64,000 bases of DNA from Actinernus sp. WN-2022 (GCA_030867875.1 JAOWCC010000577.1:152388344-152452343); one strand, 5' to 3'; counted from the stretch's first letter, positions 61,401 to 63,462 are shown. The notes: generated by a model from the sequence alone, not told the origin. Numbers and translations: made by a program.

Positions 61401-63241
61401 TCAAATGATGCAAATGACGTGGATACATTGCGTTTTACGTCAAAACCCTTGCGCAAAAGAACCCCAACACCACCCCCCTACCTGTTAGATCTTGGGGAAT
61501 GTATAAAGTCAAAGTCCTGTAGGGCATTTAACATTTCAGCAACAGCAGGTTCAAAGTTATTATTAACAGCGAGCCAAGTCTCAGTGCTTAAAGATGACCA
61601 GATCACAAATAGAAGCCGCTTTCTTACTAAGCATTCCAAGTGGCAAAGTGTAAACAGTGTCTATACTAGCAAGCTTCGTTAAGTTCCTGGAATTATGAAT
61701 TCTCCACATGGTGAGAAGTTATTCGCACAGGAATGGATAGGTGTTGGTCATTGCCTTGATCGACCGTATCATCATTAGTATGCAAAGCTGGCCAACATGT
61801 AGAAATAACAATGCAGTTTTGTAAGTTCGCGATGTCGGATAAATAAATTTCTCCTTTTAGCTGTAGCAATCCTAGTAGGGATGAATTGCTGTCCCTATTA
61901 TACGCTTAAACTTGGTCACTGCTACTCAAATCGAAGACGGCCATAGCAAAACAAAAACGTACCATACTCATTTTTTCACTGCTGAAGGGTATTCACGGTG
62001 ATCCCGATGCATTTTTTGTTTTTACAATTTAGAGCCGTTTCCGTTTGTATATAGCCGTCGATTCCCTTGATCCTGTTTATTAGCAATGATTCAAAATGCT
62101 ATACACCGTGTTTCTCTTATCAGATGCACAGAAAACCTGTTATCAGCTTCTCATGGATGGATACAAACATAATGGCTTGTACACCTTTAATCTATGGAAG
62201 ATCATCAAAAGGATTACCGTGTATTGTGACCAGACAACTCAAGGCGGTGGCTGGGCAGTATTCCAGAGACGCTATGACGGCTCAGTTGAGTTTTATCAGG
62301 ACTGGGAAACGTATAAAGAGGGTTTCGGCGACCTCGAGGGAGAGTATTGGCTTGGAAATGAGAATTTGCATCACCTTACAAAAGATGGCAGTGAACTTAG
62401 GGTAGACCTGGAAAGGTTTGACGGAAGTGTAGGAGCAGCATATTACAGTGATTTTAAAATAACCTCTGAAAGCAGCAAATATAGACTGGAGGTAATTGAA
62501 TATTATGAATGGAATGGTTTATCGTTTCTTACCAAAGCGTCAATCATGGTTATATCACGTTCAGACTATTTGCTTCCTACTAACAGGTAGTGAAAATAGC
62601 CAATCTAAATTTGGGGCCGGAGTAAGATAGCCAATAAATGATTAGAAAGAAATATAGAGGCGGTCTATTATAAAGCTAGTGCTAGACTTGTACCAACACC
62701 CTACATAGTCAAGAACATCAACTTACTTAAAGGAATATGGATTCTCTTTTATGTCCATAAAAATAGTCCGATCCCTGGTTTAGAACTCATTTACCTCGTT
62801 CACAAAGCATAAACTCTTAAAATATTTGTATCGTTTATTATTGTGCTAGTATGAATCATGTTTATATCGTTTATGGTGCTGCGAGTAATTAATAGGACAT
62901 TCATAACAATAGTATAAATACACTAACATACGTTGACAAGTAACTTTTGTTGTTTCTTTTAGGTCAGCGGTTACCAAGGAAATATTGGCGATGCATTAAG
63001 TTTTCATAACGGCAAAGATTTTACTACGAACGACAGAGACAATGATGGTAGTCCTCGTAATTGTGCACAATTCAATAAGGGAGCATGGTGGTATAACGCA
63101 TGTGCGATTTCGAACCTAAATGGTAAATATTTTCCTTCACAAGTCTCGTTTGATCATGGGATGAGATGGAACACTTGGAAAAATAACATCGAATCTGTGA
63201 AGAAGACAGAAATGAAAACGCGACCGAAAAACGGTATGTAA
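1213..63241 (+). CDS. 21-exon secreted mosaic protein gene (LamG, F5/8C, ILEI, FN2, fibrinogen C)
   Basis: The exons listed separately below join in one frame: 3984 nt, about 1327 residues plus stop. Every junction used has AG at the acceptor and GT at the donor, and the phase leaving each exon matches the phase entering the next. Approximate residues: signal peptide 1-24, LamG-like 25-247, F5/8C-1 248-385, ILEI 386-538, half LamG 539-640, FN2 641-694, F5/8C-2 695-836, linker 837-851, F5/8C-3 852-1002, unknown Cys module 1003-1112, fibrinogen C 1113-1327. All module borders are phase 1. I see no transmembrane segment after the signal peptide, so the product is probably secreted. The families suggest glycan or matrix binding; fibrinogen-related and discoidin proteins serve as lectins and adhesion factors in invertebrates, but the function here is inferred. 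The main alternative is two adjacent genes, with a break somewhere in the long introns 10, 14 or 19. Confidence 0.72.
1971..2098 (+). repeat. 128-bp TATA-containing direct repeat, copy 1
   Basis: Nearly identical (one visible difference, GGAAGAACA versus GGAATAACA) to 3992-4119. It includes a strong TATA motif, TATAAAAGG, followed about 30 bases later by a short leader-like stretch. The spacing and promoter-like content resemble the U3/R part of a small LTR element, but I see no TG...CA ends, primer-binding site or coding region. Confidence 0.65.
2715..3450. repeat. Tandem array of about 23-bp micro-hairpin units
   Basis: Imperfect units such as GCCTGTGTGGCTAAAGAATA and GCCTGTGAGGCGAAAGGAAT repeat about 30 times. 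From about 3020 to 3340 they form a 69-bp higher-order unit of three subunits. Each begins with GCC-TGTGN-GGC, so every unit can form a 3-bp stem loop. ORFs inside are by-products of the repeat. Confidence 0.75.
3926..4271. repeat. 62-bp duplication flanking the second TATA repeat
   Basis: The block beginning GTCGGAGTTGCACCCCATA and ending AATAATACACTAT occurs at about 3930-3994 and again at about 4212-4271. Between the two copies lie the second 128-bp TATA repeat (3992-4119) and a GC-rich segment (4120-4210). This looks like a segment inserted together with a duplication of its target. Confidence 0.6.
3992..4119 (+). repeat. 128-bp TATA-containing direct repeat, copy 2
   Basis: Second copy of the 1971-2098 segment, same orientation, with TATAAAAGG intact. 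The copies diverge abruptly right after GTAGTTCTGCG. The 1.9 kb between them holds the micro-hairpin array and a short ORF at 3551-3778 that I do not recognise. Confidence 0.65.
4272..5050. other. No gene seen
   Basis: The only repeat-like stretch is near 4310 (GCCTCTGGTAGCGGG ... GAATCTCACTATCATG), which resembles a motif at 15095-15125. Nothing else stands out. Confidence 0.4.
5050..6290 (-). mobile_element. Decayed LINE reverse-transcriptase fragment
   Basis: Minus-strand frames between about 5590 and 6240 give RT-like pieces: [20 protein letters not shown] (decayed 'DfskAFDtv'), [19 protein letters not shown], and [13 protein letters not shown], where the catalytic YADD has become YADN. 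Frame breaks and the lost Asp mean it is inactive. It lies antisense in intron 1. Confidence 0.7.
6650..7160 (-). mobile_element. LINE 3' fragment with (TTA)n tail
   Basis: A TAA/AAT microsatellite at 6651-6674 marks the 3' end (minus orientation). Upstream is the C-terminal tail of LINE ORF2: [20 protein letters not shown] followed by [16 protein letters not shown]. It is 5' truncated near 7160. Microsatellite tails of this kind are usual for CR1/L2-type elements. Confidence 0.6.
7314..7790 (+). mobile_element. 5'-truncated LINE, ORF2 tail and 3' UTR
   Basis: An open frame without an ATG encodes the end of ORF2: [20 protein letters not shown] followed by [18 protein letters not shown] and a TAG at 7540-7542. 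An AT-rich 3' UTR then ends in AATAAATAAAAAAA near 7780. The 'eWNsLP..i' motif is the standard C-terminal signature of many LINE ORF2 proteins. Confidence 0.72.
7791..9205. other. No gene seen
   Basis: AT-rich intron 1 sequence with several homopolymer T runs. No supported exon or clear repeat. Confidence 0.4.
9206..9655. repeat. Dispersed repeat, copy 1
   Basis: Shares ordered blocks with 38285-38645: a GTGCTAATTTTCTAT/GTGTTAATTTTCTAT block, TTTCATTGGTTGATACT, TTGGCTGGATGG, and a closing block with TTACTTAATAG/TTGCTTAATAG. It is probably an uncharacterised mobile element. The ORFs in it are not conserved between the copies. Confidence 0.5.
9656..12029. other. No gene seen
   Basis: Intron 1 sequence. 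It holds an A-rich run at 10965-11000 and short ORFs without family signatures. The 122-codon minus ORF at 10798-11166 crosses that low-complexity run, so I do not call it. Confidence 0.4.
12030..13230. repeat. Dispersed repeat interrupted by a TIR element, copy 1
   Basis: 12030-12389 and 13113-13230 match 58235-58690 in order: GAAGTCACGAAATAAT, TTTGGTCTTAGATAATT, TTTAGCTTTCTC, GATCTTTCCATTSAGTTTGG, then beyond the insertion TCCACTCCT and GTCTTTTCGGG/ATCCTTTTCGGG. The copy at 58235 lacks the 723-bp insert. Confidence 0.6.
12390..13112. mobile_element. 723-bp DNA-transposon-like element with about 150-bp TIRs
   Basis: The inverted arms 12390-12540 and 12963-13112 are nearly perfect, beginning CACAGGCAGCCCAAGCTC and ending with its complement. 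A 7-bp direct repeat, GTACATT (12383-12389 and 13113-13119), flanks it and fits a target duplication. The core has a second hairpin (12541-12625) and a short HTH-like reading, [13 protein letters not shown], reminiscent of a transposase DNA-binding domain, but no complete transposase. Superfamily not assigned. Confidence 0.75.
13231..14565. other. End of intron 1, no gene seen
   Basis: A short direct repeat, GGGCTAGCGCTC, occurs near 13701 and 13720. The overlapping ORFs at 14159-14450 on both strands have no recognisable family and no splice support. Confidence 0.4.
14566..14843 (+). CDS. Exon 2: core of LamG-like domain 1
   Basis: The acceptor ATGTTAG precedes GTCTC, and the G left by exon 1 completes a Gly codon, giving [11 protein letters not shown]. 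This is the conserved beta-strand entry of pentraxin/LamG-like folds. Further on are [10 protein letters not shown] and RIYVNGFK, both hallmarks of the family. The donor is GTAAGC at 14844, phase 0 (278 nt). It is 13 kb from exon 1. Confidence 0.88.
14853..14882. repeat. (GTTT)n microsatellite
   Basis: About seven GTTT units immediately downstream of the exon 2 donor. Confidence 0.85.
15328..15665. mobile_element. MITE with about 66-bp TIRs
   Basis: TTTTCACTCTCATAAATTCG at 15328 and its continuation to 15393 is matched in reverse complement at 15598-15664 (GAATTTATGAGAGTGAAAA end). The core of about 200 bp is non-coding. Confidence 0.75.
15753..15827 (+). tRNA. tRNA-like pseudogene, Leu(UAA)-like
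   Basis: It has a good A box (TAGCCGAGTGGTTAGAGC), an anticodon-loop-like CTTAAAG, and a B box (GGAGTTCGACTCC), followed at once by a T run that would stop RNA polymerase III. The acceptor stem pairs poorly (5' GTCGGCT against 3' GCGGGAC), so it is more likely a pseudogene or SINE head than a working tRNA. Confidence 0.45.
15840..17300. other. Intron 2 sequence; one weak exon-like ORF at 16204-16392
   Basis: The plus-strand frame at 16204 reads [20 protein letters not shown] and stays open to a GTAAGT-like site near 16385. I do not recognise it and it does not fit the mosaic gene. Near 17260-17300 there is an inverted match to 15095-15125 (CCTCTGGTATCG... GAATCTCA), a dispersed element. Confidence 0.3.
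17301..17408 (+). repeat. 36-bp triplication ending in the exon 3 splice acceptor
   Basis: Three copies at 17301, 17337 and 17373, each TTACCGTATTACGTAT followed by a pyrimidine-rich half. In the third copy CTCTTGCC has become CTCCTCCA, which with the next G makes the AG acceptor of exon 3. Confidence 0.85.
17410..17599 (+). CDS. Exon 3: C-terminal part of LamG-like domain 1
   Basis: The acceptor CTCCTCCAG is followed in phase 0 by [10 protein letters not shown]. The closing strand motif [17 protein letters not shown], the common end of LamG-like domains (a 'D.aiW...Ls..Ei' pattern), is intact. The exon leaves phase 1 at GTAAGA (190 nt). The acceptor's polypyrimidine tract is the last unit of a 36-bp triplication (17301-17408). 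Confidence 0.85.
17710..17773. repeat. Short inverted repeat
   Basis: GACGTCTCAACATGAAGAGAA is matched in reverse complement by TTCTCTTCATGTTGTGACGTC, arms of about 20 bp with a loop of about 20. Probably the remains of a hairpin MITE. Confidence 0.6.
18950..21200 (-). mobile_element. Decayed LINE, interrupted by a second LINE
   Basis: The 3' end is marked by an AAT/AAC microsatellite at 18950-18976. Minus-strand pieces upstream: an ORF2 tail ([20 protein letters not shown], 19379-19612), [14 protein letters not shown] (19764-20021), a YADN motif at about 20060-20075, and beyond the insertion [17 protein letters not shown] and [12 protein letters not shown] motifs near 20800-21040. Frame breaks throughout. 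Confidence 0.72.
20076..20741 (-). mobile_element. Nested LINE fragment, RNase H-side tail
   Basis: The 148-codon minus frame at 20243-20689 includes [20 protein letters not shown] and [19 protein letters not shown], the Cys/His tail of another LINE family. A T run at 20076-20084 (minus-strand poly-A) and GCATAC on both sides (20070-20075, 20742-20747) mark the ends of the insertion. Confidence 0.7.
21528..21647. mobile_element. 120-bp hairpin MITE
   Basis: Arms of about 44 bp begin GGGCCGGGTTGTTCAAAG and end CTTTGAACAACCCGGCCC, nearly perfect inverted copies with a loop of about 30 bp. TGTACA occurs next to both ends, but at unequal distance, so the target duplication is uncertain. Confidence 0.8.
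22144..22308 (+). CDS. Exon 4: F5/8C (discoidin) domain 1, N-terminal part
   Basis: Acceptor CTTGTAG at 22143. The phase-1 join makes Arg, then [13 protein letters not shown], the usual Cys-led start of an F5/8C domain, and then the diagnostic TAWCSRDNK and QFFQIQF strands. It ends at LTY with donor GTATGT, phase 1 (165 nt). Forty-eight bases downstream the 12-bp minisatellite begins. Confidence 0.88.
22356..24045. repeat. 12-bp minisatellite with 11-bp spacers
   Basis: About 140 units of CAGCACCCATAC, with CATATC and CATGC variants. Eleven units read CAGCACGATTC, one base short, and each shifts the reading frame. No frame contains a stop codon (forward QHPY, STHT, APIP types; reverse VWVL, YGCW, MGAG types), so long ORFs up to 642 codons are artefacts. 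It sits 48 bases inside intron 4. Confidence 0.92.
24478..24584 (+). CDS. Exon 5: F5/8C domain 1, middle part
   Basis: I chose the acceptor GTTATAG (24477) because it is phase 1 and continues LTY with [10 protein letters not shown]. That matches the 'i..IaTQG' strand of discoidin domains. It is followed by [17 protein letters not shown], the classic 'yV.sykl.yS.dg..W' motif. Donor GTGAGT at 24585, phase 0 (107 nt). Confidence 0.86.
24783..24924 (+). CDS. Exon 6: F5/8C domain 1, C-terminal part
   Basis: The exon has no ATG near its start. Reading in phase 0 from the acceptor ATATAG gives [11 protein letters not shown], then [19 protein letters not shown] (the conserved 'F..Pi.aryiRi.P' strand) and [13 protein letters not shown]. 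Domains 2 and 3 end in VEVYGC, but here the corresponding position is TGF, so the usual closing Cys is missing. Donor GTAGGT, phase 1 (142 nt). Confidence 0.83.
24925..25877. other. Intron 6, no feature seen
   Basis: No domain-like frame, RNA gene or repeat that I could support. Confidence 0.4.
25878..25957 (+). CDS. Exon 7: ILEI (FAM3/GG) domain, first strand
   Basis: Acceptor ATTTTAG at 25877, then [16 protein letters not shown]. The 'v.v.SeGydd' opening is typical of the ILEI domain found in FAM3 cytokine-like proteins, POMGNT1, CEMIP and TMEM2. The exon ends LCSIK with donor GTATGT, phase 0 (80 nt). It is a small exon supported mainly by how well it continues into exon 8. Confidence 0.75.
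26355..26475. mobile_element. Hairpin MITE
   Basis: CAATTATTCACCTCAGGCTC and GATATTGGTGAATATTTCCC are mirrored by GGGGAATATTCACCAATATC and GGCGAATAATTGTT. A related hairpin with GTATTCACCTCAGTGAAGC lies near 37600-37690. Confidence 0.65.
26883..27203. mobile_element. MITE with about 72-bp TIRs
   Basis: GGCCTTTCCCAAGATAGGTT ... GCCTCGGTTTGACTA on the left is matched inverted by TAGTCAAACCGAGGC ... CCCTATCTTGGGAAAGGC on the right, around a core of about 165 bp. Confidence 0.7.
27630..27651. repeat. (TTTC)n polypyrimidine microsatellite
   Basis: Five to six TTTC units immediately before the exon 8 acceptor. They form its polypyrimidine tract. Confidence 0.85.
27656..27852 (+). CDS. Exon 8: ILEI domain core
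   Basis: It follows a (TTTC)n polypyrimidine run and TTTAG. It encodes [15 protein letters not shown], the most diagnostic ILEI motif, then [13 protein letters not shown] and [15 protein letters not shown]. It ends in phase 2 after CCAAG with donor GTAAAT (197 nt). Without splicing the reading frame meets TAA at once. The last 17 bases of the exon plus the donor are the seed of the 28-bp array that follows. Confidence 0.9.
27836..31885 (+). repeat. 28-bp tandem array seeded by the exon 8 5' splice site
   Basis: About 144 units over 4 kb. The unit AAAGGCTCAGGTCCAAG followed by GTAAATCATTA contains the last 17 bases of exon 8 and its intron start. The first unit is the real exon border (27836-27863). 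Many units keep AAG|GTAAAT. Others carry AAGGGAAAT (donor lost), AATGTAAAT, AAGGTAATTAAAT or ATGTTAAGGTAAAT. Longer blocks with the same variant order recur, so there is higher-order duplication. Units near the exon (GTCTCTGG, GACTCAGG) are the most diverged. Confidence 0.95.
31886..32694. other. End of intron 8, no gene seen
   Basis: Single-copy-looking AT-rich sequence between the 28-bp array and exon 9. Confidence 0.4.
32695..32876 (+). CDS. Exon 9: ILEI domain, C-terminal part
   Basis: The acceptor TTCTACAG completes the split AG|G Arg codon and gives [16 protein letters not shown], the helix that follows the ATK strand in ILEI domains, then [15 protein letters not shown] and VLKVDIKLE. 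There is no early ATG, so a plain ORF search misses it. Donor GTATAT at 32877, phase 1 (182 nt). It lies 4.8 kb from exon 8, across the donor-derived array. Confidence 0.85.
33068..33373 (+). CDS. Exon 10: N-terminal half of LamG-like domain 2
   Basis: Acceptor TTGCCTCAG at 33067, phase 1, giving [14 protein letters not shown] and later [15 protein letters not shown]. This single exon corresponds to exon 1 plus the start of exon 2 in the first LamG-like domain. It ends at FNIKTTQE with donor GTACCC, phase 1 (306 nt). I found no exon in intron 10 supplying the second half of the fold (the W-TH-V-TW and YVNG strands). The upstream acceptor at 33014 is also in frame but would add a hydrophobic stretch, so I prefer 33068. 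Confidence 0.8.
33980..34110. repeat. Inverted repeat (MITE-like)
   Basis: CGGTTTACGGTTCATGTGCAG is matched inverted by CTGCGCATGAACCGTAAAATG about 75 bases later. Confidence 0.55.
34118..34183. repeat. 66-bp near-perfect palindrome
   Basis: AGTATGTTCATTATTTCACT through the centre TATATTATA to ATGAACATACT: two arms of about 32 bp with almost no loop. It can form a cruciform. Confidence 0.8.
34487..34785. mobile_element. MITE family copy 1 (multi-hairpin)
   Basis: About 300 bp, near-identical to 48651-48957. Internal hairpins: AGTGATATCTTCAC/GTGAAGATATCACT, and TGGCCGCTTGGAGATACGG matched by CCGTATCTCCAAGCGGCCA. No coding potential. Confidence 0.75.
34800..36960. other. Rest of intron 10, no exon found
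   Basis: I looked here for the missing second half of LamG-like domain 2 (the W-THV-TW and YVNG motifs) and did not find it. No clear mobile element either. Confidence 0.4.
36961..37122 (+). CDS. Exon 11: fibronectin type II domain
   Basis: Acceptor TTATTTCAG, phase 1. The translation has the FN2 signature in order: CCVFPFKYN, then ITYSSC, then [13 protein letters not shown], then RYGNC. The four canonical FN2 Cys are present, plus two extra near the start (NCY and the first C of CC). FN2 modules bind collagen or gelatin, or sugars in the mannose-receptor family. Donor GTAAGT, phase 1 (162 nt): a complete symmetrical 1-1 module in one exon. Confidence 0.88.
38285..38645. repeat. Dispersed repeat, copy 2
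   Basis: Shares ordered blocks with 9206-9655, including TTCATTGGTTGATACT and TGGCTGGATGG. It lies in intron 11, just before exon 12. Confidence 0.5.
38929..39215 (+). CDS. Exon 12: F5/8C domain 2, main part
   Basis: Acceptor TTCTTTAG, phase 1. [16 protein letters not shown] opens the domain, then [19 protein letters not shown] and [11 protein letters not shown], and [16 protein letters not shown]. All major discoidin strands except the last are in this exon, unlike domain 1, where an extra intron splits this part. Donor GTAAGA after AAAAGG, phase 0 (287 nt). Confidence 0.92.
39921..40059 (+). CDS. Exon 13: F5/8C domain 2, C-terminal part
   Basis: Acceptor TTTTGTTCAG, phase 0. [19 protein letters not shown] is followed by [18 protein letters not shown] and the closing VEVYGC, so the terminal disulfide partner of the opening Cys is present. 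Donor GTATAA, phase 1 (139 nt). Confidence 0.9.
40501..40860. repeat. 60-bp and about 100-bp tandem repeats
   Basis: Three 60-bp units start GTAGCCTTACGTT at 40501, 40561 and 40621. Two units of about 100 bp follow at about 40705 and 40806 (TTTCGATCTGCTTCTGCTTC and CAGTGAAAACTAGTTA). The GTGACGTAAGC of the first set is the inverse of the GCTTACGTC of the second, so the region folds on itself. Confidence 0.75.
41142..41186 (+). CDS. Exon 14: short linker exon (putative)
   Basis: A pyrimidine-rich acceptor (TTCCTTTTCAG) precedes a 45-nt open segment encoding [15 protein letters not shown], followed by GTTTGT. It is phase 1-1, so it can be included or skipped without changing frame. It has no domain signature. 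Such linker exons are common between discoidin modules, but this one rests only on splice signals and phase. Confidence 0.45.
41357..43784. mobile_element. TTAA-flanked inverted-repeat element (piggyBac-like, non-autonomous)
   Basis: The left end is TTAA (41353-41356) then AGTGCCACTACGATCAAAT. The right end is TCGTAGTGGCACT followed by TTAA (43785-43788). A second left-type end lies at 41630 (also preceded by TTAA). The arm 41630-41850 matches 43553-43784 inverted, including ATTACGCGAACCCGTTCC and GCGTACGTGACGTCATACAC. TTAA targets are typical of piggyBac elements. No transposase is visible in the 1.7-kb core. Confidence 0.65.
43865..45230 (-). mobile_element. 5'-truncated LINE with well-preserved reverse transcriptase
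   Basis: Minus frames 45321-44797 and 44743-44042 carry [71 protein letters not shown] and the tail [14 protein letters not shown]. Catalytic Asp residues (AFD and YADD) are present. A single frame break separates the two parts. An AAT microsatellite near 43868 marks the 3' end. No endonuclease part remains. Confidence 0.85.
45236..45940. repeat. Foldback element split by a LINE insertion
   Basis: The arms 45236-45336 and 45832-45940 are imperfect inverted copies (ACAAACAGTACAAAATATATTG against CAATATACTGTGCACTGTTTG, and TTGACCCGATCAC against GTGATCGGGTCAA). The loop is filled by the LINE piece at 45337-45831. Confidence 0.6.
45337..45831 (-). mobile_element. Short LINE 3' fragment with 8-bp target duplication
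   Basis: A GATA microsatellite tail at 45340-45353 and the 3' UTR-like GCTTTATTTACCCTCCGTCT follow in minus orientation. AATTACGT flanks both ends (45329-45336 and 45832-45839). Its coding content is too short to classify. Confidence 0.65.
46032..46342 (+). CDS. Exon 15: F5/8C domain 3, main part
   Basis: Acceptor GCTCGCTAG, phase 1. [18 protein letters not shown] opens the domain, then [33 protein letters not shown] and [17 protein letters not shown]. Right after ATQG, in the loop before the next strand, an (ACA)n microsatellite encodes eight Thr. Domains 1 and 2 have no such run there. Donor GTATGG, phase 0 (311 nt). Confidence 0.9.
46499..46640 (+). CDS. Exon 16: F5/8C domain 3, C-terminal part
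   Basis: Acceptor CTTCATAAG, phase 0, then [32 protein letters not shown] and VEVYGCFQ, the standard discoidin ending. The donor used is GTGATG, weaker than the others. If it is skipped, the frame stays open for 20 more codons to a TGA at 46700-46702, giving a possible alternative C terminus (142 nt as an internal exon, phase 1). Confidence 0.87.
46641..47135. other. Intron 16, no feature seen
   Basis: AT-rich with CAT/ATT-rich simple sequence at about 47025-47125. No ORF supported. Confidence 0.4.
47136..47207 (+). CDS. Exon 17: start of an unrecognised Cys-containing module
   Basis: Acceptor TATGCGTAG, phase 1, then [16 protein letters not shown] and YHGPHVIN, with donor GTAAGC, phase 1 (72 nt). 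The translation has no stop and continues in frame into exon 18. I do not recognise the domain. Exons 17-19 share the phase pattern 1-1, 1-0, 0-1 with exons 4-6, but the sequence is not a recognisable discoidin domain. Confidence 0.55.
47570..47700. repeat. Repeated palindrome GTATCATTTGATAC
   Basis: Two copies of CTGTATCATTTGATACAGAATAC about 48 bases apart, each a short perfect palindrome, in intron 17. Confidence 0.65.
47938..48404. repeat. Pair of hairpin direct repeats bounding about 340 bp
   Basis: A 63-bp unit, TGAGGCATGTTAACACAAAA through to TTTTGTGTTGACATGCGTCA, occurs at 47939-48001 and at 48342-48404, essentially identical and in the same orientation. Each unit is itself a hairpin. 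AT-dinucleotide runs (TATATATA) abut both outer ends. The 340 bp between encode nothing I recognise. Confidence 0.7.
48651..48957. mobile_element. MITE family copy 2 (multi-hairpin)
   Basis: Same element as 34487-34785, with the same internal hairpins and small indels (an insertion of TCAG near 48690, loss of pairing at CGTGCGGCC). It ends about 70 bases before exon 18. Confidence 0.75.
49027..49202 (+). CDS. Exon 18: Cys-rich core of the unrecognised module
   Basis: Acceptor TAATTCACAG, phase 1. The translation [20 protein letters not shown] carries three Cys within ten residues; two more follow in [12 protein letters not shown], and it ends [10 protein letters not shown]. Donor GTACAC after AAG, phase 0 (176 nt). 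The stop-free 58 codons, splice signals and phase agreement on both sides support it. The function is unknown. Confidence 0.62.
49824..50191 (-). mobile_element. tRNA-derived SINE with L2-like tail
   Basis: Minus strand: a tRNA head from 50191 with A box TTAGCTCAGTTGGTAGAGC and B box GGGTTCGAACCC, a body of about 250 bp, and the 3' end GGCGCTATATAAATATGGCC plus (TAT)n at 49825-49842. That 3' end resembles those of L2-type LINEs, which suggests mobilisation by such an element. Confidence 0.8.
50310..50560 (+). pseudogene. SAP-domain gene fragment with frameshift
   Basis: ATG at 50310 gives [20 protein letters not shown] followed by TEDDV, then a one-base shift into [20 protein letters not shown] and [20 protein letters not shown], a SAP DNA-binding motif. 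This looks like the first exon of a repeated cnidarian gene family with an N-terminal SAP domain. The link to a YqaJ-type nuclease family is from memory and uncertain. The rest of the gene is absent. Confidence 0.6.
50928..51009 (+). CDS. Exon 19: end of the unrecognised module
   Basis: Acceptor ACTTTTTCAG, phase 0, then [19 protein letters not shown] and TIGHFSTI, with a strong GTAAGT donor, phase 1 (82 nt). Phase 1 out matches phase 1 into the fibrinogen exon 11 kb away. Confidence 0.58.
51240..52215. repeat. Ten-copy tandem array of about 100 bp
   Basis: Units of the type TTTTCATTTTCAATAACAGT, TGCTCAATCATTTTAACATA, AGATAAAGGAGTATATTGAA alternate between two right-hand forms: TAGACTGATATAGCGATACT and GATCTATAATGTTCACGTC. 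It starts 230 bp after exon 19. Minus-strand ORFs through it ([18 protein letters not shown]) are repeat by-products. Confidence 0.85.
52245..52460. repeat. Two-copy direct repeat of about 105 bp
   Basis: GACCTAGTGAATGTGGTAGC ... GAAGCATTATCTAGTTGGAG is repeated as GACCTAGTAAATGTGGTACG ... GAAGCATTATCTAAATGGAG, with small insertions. Confidence 0.75.
52590..53990. other. No supported gene; GC-richer block at 53150-53990
   Basis: The 190-codon minus ORF at 53485-54057 has no recognisable motif and Ser/Cys/Arg-rich composition, so I do not call it. The block may be part of an unidentified mobile element. Confidence 0.35.
53995..54230. repeat. Further copy of the TTAA-element arm
   Basis: GACGTTTTGAATAGAAATATGC, GAGAAATGACGTCACGACAG, TAATGGCGGATGTGATTTTGA and TTTTTTCACTGATTTGGATA match blocks at 41600-41640 and 43610-43840. 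Confidence 0.6.
54440..54570 (+). pseudogene. Second SAP-domain fragment
   Basis: The plus-strand frame reads [20 protein letters not shown] followed by [18 protein letters not shown], the same SAP-type motif as at 50430-50510. It is cut short where the LINE at 54595 begins. Confidence 0.5.
54595..56895 (-). mobile_element. CR1/L2-like LINE, endonuclease and reverse transcriptase, 3'-truncated
   Basis: Minus-strand pieces in order: [17 protein letters not shown] (endonuclease, 56580), [18 protein letters not shown] and [11 protein letters not shown] (56150-56290), [18 protein letters not shown] (RT start), [20 protein letters not shown], and [11 protein letters not shown]. Several frameshifts make it inactive. 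It stops near 54595, soon after YADD, so the 3' end is missing; this is the opposite of the usual 5' truncation. Confidence 0.82.
57128..57600 (+). mobile_element. 5' end of a second LINE copy, head-to-head with the first
   Basis: 57128-57392 is the inverted copy of 56650-56895 (TTGATTCTGTTGTCGGTTCTTG, CAGAGCGCTTTGACGAAGCG, AAATGTTGCATACCTTTCAAA, ACTTCGAGGTGGTC). The sequence continues to about 57600 without a full coding frame. Confidence 0.65.
57601..58234. other. No gene seen
   Basis: Intron 19 sequence between LINE pieces. No ORF or RNA gene supported. Confidence 0.35.
58235..58690. repeat. Dispersed repeat, uninterrupted copy 2
   Basis: Matches 12030-12389 and 13113-13230 in order, without the 723-bp TIR element found there. 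It therefore approximates the pre-insertion site. Confidence 0.6.
58980..61790 (-). mobile_element. CR1/L2-like LINE, nearly full ORF2 but frameshifted
   Basis: Minus-strand order: endonuclease [13 protein letters not shown] (about 61470), [18 protein letters not shown] (61200) and [16 protein letters not shown] (61020); [72 protein letters not shown] and [15 protein letters not shown] (59970); C-terminal [18 protein letters not shown] and [18 protein letters not shown] (59260-59430). A (AAT)n tail lies at about 58985. At least five frame breaks. Confidence 0.85.
61791..62123. other. End of intron 19, no gene seen
   Basis: Unique-looking sequence before exon 20. Confidence 0.4.
62124..62491 (+). 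CDS. Exon 20: fibrinogen C-terminal domain, first two thirds
   Basis: Acceptor TCTTATCAG, phase 1. It encodes the full first part of an FBG domain: [68 protein letters not shown] and RVDLERFDG. The first two conserved Cys are present. Donor GTAATT after CTGGAG, phase 0 (368 nt). Confidence 0.93.
62963..63241 (+). CDS. Exon 21: fibrinogen C-terminal domain end and stop codon
   Basis: Acceptor CTTTTAG, phase 0, then [17 protein letters not shown], the calcium-loop motif [11 protein letters not shown], and [20 protein letters not shown], with the last two Cys. The domain closes with KKTEMKTRP, the standard FBG ending. The stop is TAA at 63239-63241. With exon 20 the domain is about 215 residues, full length for the family. 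A possible AATAAA signal lies at 63457. Confidence 0.93.
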   Translation, partial: VSGYQGNIGDALSFHNGKDFTTNDRDNDGSPRNCAQFNKGAWWYNACAISNLNGKYFPSQVSFDHGMRWNTWKNNIESVKKTEMKTRPKNGM

Positions 63242-63456
63242 TAGGCCTTTTGCAGGAAACAGCCACGTGTTGTTACTGACCACTTCAATAACCAATGAAT
63301 TACCTCGTGATCCTCGTGGGAAAAGTTTTACTTGATGGCAAATAATGTTCCAAAACGCAATATTTTAGAAGACCGAAAATCGATTGGAGGTCGGGAAAAT
63401 AGCATTTACAAACAGGCTTTGCTAATAATACTGTCGATCTCGTATGCGTGCCTTTA

Positions 63457-63462
63457 AATAAA
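63457..63462 (+). promoter_or_regulatory. Candidate polyadenylation signal
   Basis: AATAAA, 216 bases after the stop codon of the mosaic gene and the first clear copy downstream. A second lies at about 63981. AATAAA is frequent in AT-rich DNA, so this is only a candidate. Confidence 0.35.

Noticed and set aside
54595..61790. LINE reverse transcriptases as intact genes
   Set aside because: Frames break repeatedly and ends are missing, so they are recorded as mobile element remains.
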